DNA of 64,000 bases from assembly GCF_029894425.1 (NCBI RefSeq), contig NZ_JARXYJ010000001.1, positions 7,088,501 to 7,152,500 on the forward strand, in the 5' to 3' direction. The position numbers were made by a program, and so were the translations under genes. Below, in pieces: positions 58,701-64,000 of the stretch (within the stretch, counting starts at the first letter, position 1; each line of letters opens with the position of its first letter). The DNA comes from Streptomyces sp. SAI-127 (lineage in GTDB: Bacteria; Actinomycetota; Actinomycetes; Streptomycetales; Streptomycetaceae). The notes beneath the pieces are model-generated. The model was not told the origin of the DNA, did no database searches, and saw only the letters and a program-made list of their open reading frames with translations.

Positions 58701-59938
58701 TACCGGCGGCCTCTCATCTCACGCGCCCCGCGCGGTTCGGAGGCCACGCCCACCAGATGGGCGAGGCCGAGCACCAGCGCGAGCGCCAGCCCCGGCTGGA
58801 ACTTGTAGATGTTGCGGAAGGGGGCGAGGCCGCCGTTCAGCCAGTCCTGCACGAGCCCGTGGAAGGGTGCGCCGAACGCGCCGCCGTATCCCGCGAGCAG
58901 CATCAGGGCGGCCGTCAGCACGGTCAGCACCAGCCACCGGCGCTCCGGCATGTCCCGCCGCGCCAGGCCCGCGAGACCGAGCCCGGCCGCGAGCGCCGAG
59001 CAGAGGATCACGATCACCGAGGAGGCCACGGTCCAGCCGGCCGGCAGCCACGCCTCCACCAGGTGCAGATAGGCGACCCAGTTACCGGCCCCGCGCAGTG
59101 CCTCCGTCGCCGACATCGTCTCGGTCGTGGTCCGCGCGCTCTCGACGTACGGCAGGAAGTTCTCGCCGTAGAGGCCGAGCAGCAGCAGGGGGATCACCCA
59201 CCAGGCCGTCGCCAGGATCACTCCCGGGACCCACCAGGCGATCAGCTTGCGCTGCCGGGGCCCGGGTGGCCGGGAGAGGAGATACAGGCCGACGGGCAGC
59301 AGAGAGGCCAGCGTGGAGGCCGCGTTCACCCCGCCCATGAACGGGATGACCAGCGCCGAGCGCAGGGCGGCGATCCGGGCGGTGTAGCGCTCGTTCGTCA
59401 GCGGCAGCAGCACCCACGGCAGGAAGGCGCCGGGCAGCGCGGCGGCGGAGGTCGAGCCGATGACGATGGTGAAGGTCGGCCACAGCGCGTACGCGGCGGC
59501 GGCGAGGAGCCGGGACGCCCCGTTGCCCACGCGCAGCCGCTCGGCCAGCCGCAGCGCGCCCCAGAAGGCCACCGACACGATCAGCGACAGCCACAGCCGC
59601 TCCACCAGCCACACCGGCAACTGGAGGGCGTGGCCCAGCCAGTAGAACGGCAGCATCGGCCACAGATAGCCGACGTACTGGTCCTGGATCCCGCCGAAGG
59701 AGCCCTGGTCGTGCCACAACTGCCCGAGGTCGGCGAGGAAGCGCCCCGGGTCGGTGGTGACGCCCAGCTTGGTGTCGAAGGTCTGCCGGCCCGGGTGCAC
59801 CACGAGGAACAGCACGAACACCACGGCCCAGAACCCCAGCAGCCAGCGCCGCGACCGCGGACCCTCCGGGGGGCCCGACATGCTCGCGGTGGTGGGAACG
59901 GCTGCCGGAGGAGGGGCCTGGACCGTGGACGTCGTCAT
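55745..59938 (-). CDS. AftD-like alpha-(1->3)-arabinofuranosyltransferase family membrane protein
   Basis: A very large protein of 1397 residues. The N-terminal third has 11-12 membrane spans (GT-C fold) with an early acidic loop (GRQTFDTKLGVTTDPGRFLA) typical of arabinosyltransferases. A long extracytoplasmic region follows with F5/8 type C (carbohydrate-binding) repeats (DTAWAEGVAGSPDGEWLRIG; LTDGDLTTAWIAGD). Two or more spans and a short tail end it. Length and order match mycobacterial AftD, which uses decaprenyl-phosphoryl-arabinose to extend cell-wall arabinan. ATG 59938 overlaps the upstream methyltransferase by 4 bp. Arabinose is the family's sugar; Streptomyces use is inferred. Confidence 0.85.
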   Translation of the reverse strand: MTTSTVQAPPPAAVPTTASMSGPPEGPRSRRWLLGFWAVVFVLFLVVHPGRQTFDTKLGVTTDPGRFLADLGQLWHDQGSFGGIQDQYVGYLWPMLPFYWLGHALQLPVWLVERLWLSLIVSVAFWGALRLAERLRVGNGASRLLAAAAYALWPTFTIVIGSTSAAALPGAFLPWVLLPLTNERYTARIAALRSALVIPFMGGVNAASTLASLLPVGLYLLSRPPGPRQRKLIAWWVPGVILATAWWVIPLLLLGLYGENFLPYVESARTTTETMSATEALRGAGNWVAYLHLVEAWLPAGWTVASSVIVILCSALAAGLGLAGLARRDMPERRWLVLTVLTAALMLLAGYGGAFGAPFHGLVQDWLNGGLAPFRNIYKFQPGLALALVLGLAHLVGVASEPRGAREMRGRRYAPLIAAVLVLPGLMWPYLNGTILNPGSFQQLPKYWQSTADWLEKYSPDSRALVVPATAHGIYTWGSPIDQPLDVLAESRWAQRDYVPFGTPGNRRATDAVEQALLTGGEIPGLADYLSRAGVYYVVVRNDLDPDQIGSVSSSVVKRALEQSGYERVTGLGPLMTGGKIANDTPLQIEGLYPRQRAVEIFRPASEAVPRPGQAGLLPVADTVQVSGGPESLLPLATELRGRATVLTGDNHPGLGTPPLQIVGDGLRRADTRFGLVNANTSYTYTDDERNASGAAQDAGGKPHQILPTKGLSHQTVAELRGARTVTASSYGNWLFHLPQFDPVNAFDGNPDTAWAEGVAGSPDGEWLRIGFSDPAYDMPSSFKVTPLPQESVRSAATKVRVETENGSRTSYLRADGSTQSIKSPPGTTGWMKLTIVDSVARRTGLAGAGFSEIDLPDVQVTRLLRLPADADSSDAPAEIVSLHRVPDPAGISPTGTEAGLHRRFDTAASGTHSVKASAVPVTGEELDRLLYEVAPDQRNRITATADSTATLGTGLSARNLTDGDLTTAWIAGDRPTIHLSWNGKQPIGEVVLAPAGGLSTRPTEVDITSPDGATVAAVDENGAVRFPAITTDRLDITITKTAPLTLHNPVADEDLQLPVGLTEAYIPALDQYRTPQPKATRTFSLPCGKGPVLAVDGKLYQTGVSGRIRDLTERRELTVTLCQSGRSDAELSLTSGEHVVEGGDAGPLALTGITLTRGTVAEPTSLARELRIRDWLGDKREVTVGSGAASYLTTYENYNDGWKATLNGKSLSPLRLDGWQQGWRIPAGAGGTVKLSYEPAATYDGALIGSGVALAALVGLVLWRRRSPNPDDPQRVPPAPGVWLGVVALTVVGVVIAGWFALLVPALALLASRRHRLLVPIAFVALAGAGIAAAVGAGEPVGAADGAFGHLAQLLALIGLFAALVSVRERETPPESEAPTQQLPPVEVSKGRTEPT

Positions 59939-60717
59939 GGTGGACACCGCCGGAGGATGAGGAGGAGGTTCCAGGTGGCCACCTCGCGGATGCCGGGAGC
60001 CCGGACGACGGTCTCCGCGAGGAAGGGCCAGTAGCGGGAGCGCGCCGAGACGACCGTGACGTCGTCCCGGGCACGCACCTGCCGCAGGGTCGGGCCGATG
60101 TGCACGGCGAACAGGTTCTCGCCGAGGGTGTGCTTCGCGGCCTTTCCGGTACGGCGCCGATAGCGGGCACGGGCCCGTTCGGCACCCAGGTAGTGCCAGG
60201 GCGCCCACTCGTGACCGCCCCACGGGGACAGCCAGTTGGTGAACGACACGTAGATCAGCCCACCGGGCCGGGTGACCCGCACGAGCTCACTGAGGAAGGT
60301 CTCCGGATCGGCCACGTGCTCCAGCACGTTGGAGGAGAAGGTGACATCGGCGGCCGCGTCCCGCAGGGGGAGCAGATAGCCGTCGGCGATCACGGTGGCG
60401 TCGGGTGGCTTCGCTCCCAGTTCGGTGGGATCGGGCTCGAAGAGGAACGCGTCGGCACCGCGTCTGCGGAACTCCTCGGTGAAGTACCCGCTGCCGCCGC
60501 CGACGTCCACGACGGTACGGCCGGCGACGGCACCGTCGTAGGCCTCGACCTGGTCCACGGCGTCGCGGGCGAGCAGCGCGTAGCAGGACTCGGGGTCGTC
60601 CTGCTCGTGCCGAAAGGCACGAAGGAGGCCCAGGGAACGTCGAAACGAGGGGTCCTTGAATGCTTGGGGGCGCGGGGAACTGCGCGACCAGCCACGATGG
60701 CGCCGCACTCTCGTCAC
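59935..60717 (-). CDS. Class I SAM-dependent methyltransferase
   Basis: A 260-residue enzyme with SAM motif VVDVGGGSGYFTEEFRRRGA, AFLFEPDPTELG, the ADVTFSSNVLEHVADPETFL strand and RVTRPGGLIYVSFTNW, as in lipid/sugar methyltransferases of the Methyltransf_11/25 type. GTG 60717 overlaps the glycosyltransferase stop (GTGA). A dispersed repeat (60664-60693) lies inside the first ~20 codons, so the true N-terminus may differ or have been altered by it; GTG 60708 is the alternative start. Confidence 0.82.
   Translation of the reverse strand: MTRVRRHRGWSRSSPRPQAFKDPSFRRSLGLLRAFRHEQDDPESCYALLARDAVDQVEAYDGAVAGRTVVDVGGGSGYFTEEFRRRGADAFLFEPDPTELGAKPPDATVIADGYLLPLRDAAADVTFSSNVLEHVADPETFLSELVRVTRPGGLIYVSFTNWLSPWGGHEWAPWHYLGAERARARYRRRTGKAAKHTLGENLFAVHIGPTLRQVRARDDVTVVSARSRYWPFLAETVVRAPGIREVATWNLLLILRRCPP
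60664..60693. repeat. Dispersed GC-rich repeat, copy at the start of the methyltransferase gene
   Basis: The plus strand reads TTGGGGGCGCGGGGAACTGC then GCGACCAGCC. It matches 55295-55331 in reverse orientation relative to coding sense: the other copy is read on the minus strand. Short repeats with this GGGGCGCGGGGAACTGCGCGA core are, to my knowledge, common between Streptomyces genes. Confidence 0.7.
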
Positions 60718-61895
60718 GGTCCCCAGCCCCTCACCGCCTCAGAGGCCACAGCGCGAAACTGTCTGACAGTCCGATGCCAACGGAATCTGGCAGCCCGATC
60801 GCGAGCAGCCTTGCCCATCAACTCCCGCTGATGGGAAGACAGGGCCAACGTGCACCACGCGGCGGCGAACGAGGACTCGCCCCGGGCGAGTACTCCCGTC
60901 TCCCCGTCCACGACGGAATCCCGCAGCCCGGGCACGTCGAAGGCGATGGTCGGCGTCTCCCGGGTCGCGGCCTCGGTGACGACCAGTCCCCAACCCTCCA
61001 CGGCCGAGGGATGAAGCAGCAGCCACGCCTCGCACAACAGCCGGTGCTTCTCGGCCTCGGAGACATGCCCGGTGAACTCCACGCCAGGACCGGCGAGTTG
61101 CTCCAGGCGGGACCGCTCGGGCCCGTCTCCGACGATCACCAGCCGGCCACCGGTCACCGGCCGCACCCGCTCCCAGAGCCTCAGCAGCAGATCGATCCGT
61201 TTGTACTCGACCAGCCGGCCCACGGCGACGAAGAGCGGTTCGGAAGAGCGGCGGACGAGTGGCTCCGGCTCCTCGACGCCGTTGTGCACGACGCGGATGC
61301 GGTCCCGCTCGACGCCGATCGCCCGCAGGGCGTGCGCCGTCGACGGAGACACGGCGACCAGCAGGCTCCGGTGTCTGGCCGCCGCACCGGCCAGGGCCCA
61401 GTGTTCGAGTCTTCGGCCGATCCGGGCGGCCGGGGCCAGGGGCCCGCCGAACCGCATCTTCCACAGGTCGGTGTGCACATGGTTGACCAGACACAGGGTG
61501 GGGCCGTGGTGCCACAGGGGCGCGAGGTACGGCATGCCGTTGCACACCTCGACCAGCAGGTCGGTCTCGCCGACCTGGCGGGCGAAGGCCGTACGGGCGC
61601 GCAGGTAGTGGCCGAACTCGCCGCCCGCCGACACGACGCGGTAGTCCCGGTAGGAGGCCGGGCCGCCGCACAGGAGGGTCACCTGGTGGCCGAGCCGGGT
61701 CAGTCCGTCGGCGAGCCGGTCGACGAGCAGCTCGGAGCCGCCTGCCGCGGGATTGTCCAGGTCACGATGGGCGAGGAAAACGATTCGGCGCGGAGGTGGG
61801 GGGAGCGCCGGGGAACGGTGCGGGCTGTGCGATGAGGGTTGCCGCTGCGACGCCTGGGGAGGCGTGTGCAGCGGGTGGGGCACGTGCTGGGGCAT
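60714..61895 (-). CDS. Glycosyltransferase family 4
   Basis: A 393-residue GT-B enzyme: an N-terminal acceptor half with GGSELLVDRLADGL, and a donor half with RIRVVHNGVEEPEPL, LFVAVGRLVEYKRIDLLLRL, VIVGDGPERSRL and the E-x7-E motif HPSAVEGWGLVVTEAATRE. The first ~35 residues are proline/histidine-rich and poorly conserved, so the true start may be nearer RIVFLAHRDL. It is the first gene of the long minus-strand glycan operon and transfers a nucleotide-activated sugar, probably to the lipid carrier or growing glycan. Confidence 0.88.
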   Translation of the reverse strand: MPQHVPHPLHTPPQASQRQPSSHSPHRSPALPPPPRRIVFLAHRDLDNPAAGGSELLVDRLADGLTRLGHQVTLLCGGPASYRDYRVVSAGGEFGHYLRARTAFARQVGETDLLVEVCNGMPYLAPLWHHGPTLCLVNHVHTDLWKMRFGGPLAPAARIGRRLEHWALAGAAARHRSLLVAVSPSTAHALRAIGVERDRIRVVHNGVEEPEPLVRRSSEPLFVAVGRLVEYKRIDLLLRLWERVRPVTGGRLVIVGDGPERSRLEQLAGPGVEFTGHVSEAEKHRLLCEAWLLLHPSAVEGWGLVVTEAATRETPTIAFDVPGLRDSVVDGETGVLARGESSFAAAWCTLALSSHQRELMGKAARDRAARFRWHRTVRQFRAVASEAVRGWGP

Positions 61896-62088
61896 GGGTG
61901 CTCCAACTCGTCTCAGGGTGCGGAACTCAGCAGTGTCTTTCAGGCTGGTTGTGGGGGGACTGAGCGCTTCTCAGGGGGAGGATGTGGACGGGCTGTGTTC
62001 AGGTGGGGTGGCACAGTTTTCGCCCACCCGTACGTCGTGGCTACTCACCCAGGTGACAATTTCGGGGCTTATTAGAGCTGACGTCCAG

Positions 62089-63078
62089 TCACATCGTGAG
62101 GACGGGCTCGGGCGTATCGCTCATATCGGTGGACTCGGGGCGCCTGCGTCCCCGTACCGCCAAAACGCCCCCCACGGCAGCCAGTACGAATCCAGCCACA
62201 GCCGCCCCGATCGGCAACGTCTCGCCCACCGCGCGCAGTTGGCCGCTGTCTCGCTTGGCCAGCCGCACCGCGTCCTTCTGGGTCGCGGTGGTGAACGCGA
62301 TCTTCGGGCTGTCCAGCAGGACCACGGCGTCCTTCTTCGCGCCGGGCGCCCGCAGGGTGCGCTTCGGGCCCACCTGTGCGTAGACCACCCGGCCGGTGCG
62401 CTGGTCGACGACCAGCTCGATGCCGTGGTTGGAGTACCACTCCTCGGCCAGTACCTGCGGCCGGTCGGGCTCGTCCACGATCGTGCCCGGCACCAGCCGT
62501 GTCCCGACCTTGGCCGGGGCGACCGTGCCGGTGAACCGGTAACCCGTGTACCCCTGAACCTTCTTCGTACCCTGGTAACGCAACGTCACCGTCGAACCCA
62601 GGGAGTTGTCCCACCACTGGTAGGAGCGCCGCTCCACGTCGAAGGGGAACTTCAGATAGGCCTCGCCCTCGATGTACGGCTTCTCGCCGCAGCAGTGCAC
62701 CGGCCTGGTGGTCTTGCGGTCCATGACCCAGCGGTGCGGGACGAACTCCAGGGCGTCGTGCGGGTCGGCGGCCGGAAGCGACTTGTCGGTGTCGACGGTG
62801 GTGGTGACGTCCCACACCGCGGCCCGGCCGCTGCGTTCGCTGTCCTCGACGTCGGCGCGCACCCGCTGGGTGACGGTGATCCGCTGTCCGGGAACCGTCT
62901 CGAGTTCCTCGGTGTCGAAGACGCTGCCCGTTCCGCGGTAGACCGCGGTCTGGTCGATGTCGATCGGATTCACGGCCGCTCGCGGGGCCACGTACCACGC
63001 GAGCAACGGCGCCAGTACCAGCAGGAACGTGCCGAGTCCCAGCAGAATCAGGGAGATTGGAGAGGCTGTACGGCGCAT
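62089..63078 (-). CDS. DUF3068/PorA-like membrane protein
   Basis: A 329-residue protein with a span at each end (SLILLGLGTFLLVLAPLLAW near the N-terminus and VAGFVLAAVGGVLAV near the C-terminus) and a large extracytoplasmic beta-rich domain between. It matches the DUF3068 family, found in cell-envelope loci of actinobacteria. A Cys-Cys pair (VHCCGEKP) is unusual outside the membrane. It ends 193 bp upstream of the glycan operon on the same strand, a gap with no gene (61896-62088), and may be co-regulated with it. Confidence 0.8.
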   Translation of the reverse strand: MRRTASPISLILLGLGTFLLVLAPLLAWYVAPRAAVNPIDIDQTAVYRGTGSVFDTEELETVPGQRITVTQRVRADVEDSERSGRAAVWDVTTTVDTDKSLPAADPHDALEFVPHRWVMDRKTTRPVHCCGEKPYIEGEAYLKFPFDVERRSYQWWDNSLGSTVTLRYQGTKKVQGYTGYRFTGTVAPAKVGTRLVPGTIVDEPDRPQVLAEEWYSNHGIELVVDQRTGRVVYAQVGPKRTLRAPGAKKDAVVLLDSPKIAFTTATQKDAVRLAKRDSGQLRAVGETLPIGAAVAGFVLAAVGGVLAVRGRRRPESTDMSDTPEPVLTM

Positions 63079-63156
63079 CCGGACACTCCAGGGGCTTGAG
63101 TTGACGGAGTTCGGGCCGCTCTATGGGCCGGAGACCGTAGGCGTCTTGGCACGGGG

Positions 63157-63185
63157 TGTCAATGTCTTGACGGATTGTCAATGTC
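63157..63185. promoter_or_regulatory. Direct repeat in the divergent DUF3068/DUF2613 region
   Basis: TGTCAATGTC occurs at 63157-63166 and 63176-63185, starts 19 bp apart, each preceded or followed by TTGAC- or TTGTC-like words that could be -35 elements. The 203-bp region 63079-63281 serves both divergent genes and holds no other feature that I can identify. Confidence 0.4.
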
Positions 63186-63281
63186 CTGTCGACACTGGGG
63201 CGACAGGCAGGGTGGGTACCGGACGGGTTCCGGGTGGGGACGTACGCCGGATCGAGCCGCTCGAGAGAGGCTGCCCCTGCG

Positions 63282-63434
63282 ATGTCCAGACTGCTCGCCG
63301 CCGCACTGACCGTCGTGGTCTCCGCTTTGCTCGCCCTCGGTGCCGCGCTCGGCATCGTCGCGCTGCTGGAGGCGACGCCCGAGCAGCCCAACACCCCCTT
63401 GATCACCTACGAGCAGACGGACCAAGGGAGTTGA
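63282..63434 (+). CDS. DUF2613-type small membrane protein
   Basis: A 50-residue peptide with one membrane span (LLAAALTVVVSALLALGAAL) and a short polar tail (ATPEQPNTPLITYEQTDQGS). This size and layout match DUF2613, small secretory-pathway-associated peptides of actinobacteria with no known role. ATG 63282 has GAGAGAGG upstream. It is followed after 3 bp by the PucR-type gene, so the two are probably one operon. Confidence 0.7.
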   Translation: MSRLLAAALTVVVSALLALGAALGIVALLEATPEQPNTPLITYEQTDQGS

Positions 63435-63437
63435 CCC

Positions 63438-64000
63438 GTGGCCGCCCGCCCGGCAACTGTGAACGCCCGCTCGGCCTGGCACGACGTCCCCCGCCTCCAG
63501 GTCCGCCGCTTCGCTGCCATCGCCATGGCCGAGGCGCCGGCCCTCGCCGAGGAGATCCTGCGCGAGATCCGCCGTGAGTACCCCCATCTGCCGGTGATCC
63601 TCGACGAGTCCGGCGAACCGATGGCCCTGGTCGGCATCCGCCGCGCGATCGAGGTCTTCGTCCAGCACCTGGAAACGGCGGAGGGCCGTCCCACGGTCCC
63701 CCCGGGCGTCTTCCAGGAGTTCGGCCGGGGCGAGGGGCTGAACGGCCGCAGCCTCGACTCCCTCCAGGCGATCTACCGCATGGGCGTACGTCTGGCATGG
63801 CGCCGGTTCGCCGACATCGGCCAGCGTGTGGAGATCCCGCCGCCGGCGATGTACGAGCTGGTGGACGCGGGCTACGAGTACCTGGACGGACTGGTCGACC
63901 AGTCCGTCCGGGGCTACGCGGAGGCAGCGGCCCGCCAGGCGGGCGAGCGCCTGCGCCTCCAGCGCCGCCTGATGGAGTTACTGCTGGCCGAACGCCACCG
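63438..64000 (+). CDS. PucR family transcriptional regulator (cut by window end)
   Basis: The first 187 residues of a regulator of the PucR/CdaR type: the N-terminal sensor part (RFAAIAMAEAPALAEEILRE, then LDSLQAIYRMGVRLAWRRFA). The C-terminal helix-turn-helix should lie beyond the window. GTG 63438 has AAGGGAG upstream. Codon 181 is TTA (63978-63980), so its translation probably needs the bldA tRNA, which links it to development or secondary metabolism. Confidence 0.8.
   Translation, partial: MAARPATVNARSAWHDVPRLQVRRFAAIAMAEAPALAEEILREIRREYPHLPVILDESGEPMALVGIRRAIEVFVQHLETAEGRPTVPPGVFQEFGRGEGLNGRSLDSLQAIYRMGVRLAWRRFADIGQRVEIPPPAMYELVDAGYEYLDGLVDQSVRGYAEAAARQAGERLRLQRRLMELLLAERH

Noticed and set aside
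55745..60223. 1492-residue reading of the AftD-like gene
   Set aside because: The extra N-terminal part overlaps the methyltransferase gene in a different frame; ATG 59938 overlaps that gene's stop by 4 bp and precedes the first membrane span.
1..64000. tRNA, rRNA or riboswitch genes
   Set aside because: No cloverleaf with a GTTCGAAT-type T-loop, rRNA stretch or known riboswitch core was found by eye; a covariance-model scan (tRNAscan-SE, Rfam) would be decisive.

Overview
The window is a stretch of very GC-rich actinobacterial chromosome, almost certainly Streptomyces. The evidence is the codon bias (G or C at nearly every third position), many GTG and TTG starts, ATGA/GTGA-type overlaps inside operons, carbohydrate ABC operons without an ATPase, NarL-type kinase/regulator pairs, a GBL-receptor-like TetR, an FxSxx-COOH RiPP cassette, and rare TTA (bldA-type) codons that sit only in accessory genes. 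No rRNA, tRNA or CRISPR array was seen.

Layout. 1-7.1 kb: a TetR gene, then a sugar locus in which a GH32-type fructosidase and the stump of a GH1 beta-glucosidase diverge from a LacI regulator and a three-gene sugar ABC importer; two LacI-type operators lie between them. 7.1-14.3 kb: MMPL exporter, a sensor kinase, an SGNH hydrolase, a second paralogous kinase and one response regulator. 14.2-17.5 kb: a methyltransferase/DedA pair diverging from another kinase/regulator pair. 17.5-21.3 kb: redox enzymes with a MarR regulator and a nested palindromic operator. 21.3-28.3 kb: APC permease, STAS-ANTAR and MEDS-HATPase signalling proteins, an alpha/beta hydrolase, and an unusual density of tandem repeats, including a gene 3' end copied two more times.

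28.3-38.6 kb is the most striking part. A complete fxs cassette (precursor FxsA ending F-D-S-A-L, radical SAM/SPASM FxsB, an AAC(3)-like acyltransferase, TIR-like FxsC, and FxsT with ParA-like, TIR-like, NB-ARC and TPR parts) is followed by a SLATT (DUF4231) membrane protein and a SLOG-like nucleotide-sensor protein. fxsB and the SLATT gene each carry one TTA codon. This looks like a RiPP coupled to an NLR-like sensing or conflict module; its function is not established.

38.6-49.4 kb: an oxidoreductase diverging from a ScbR/ArpA-like TetR with an ARE-like dyad, an orphan MreB-like gene, a malonate utilisation set (transporter, malonyl-CoA synthetase, fused carboxyltransferase, FadR-type regulator), and a TnpB-only IS605-type element with a frameshifted TnpB, beside an ATP-grasp ligase. 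49.4-51.2 kb: a MerR-PP2C fusion and a small methyltransferase. 51.1-61.9 kb: nine tightly overlapping minus-strand genes (GT4, AftD-like arabinosyltransferase, condensation-fold enzyme, three methyltransferases, DMT transporter, Trm112-like peptide, one unknown), read as a cell-surface glycan operon, preceded by a DUF3068 envelope protein. The window ends with a DUF2613-type peptide and a PucR-type regulator cut by the window edge.
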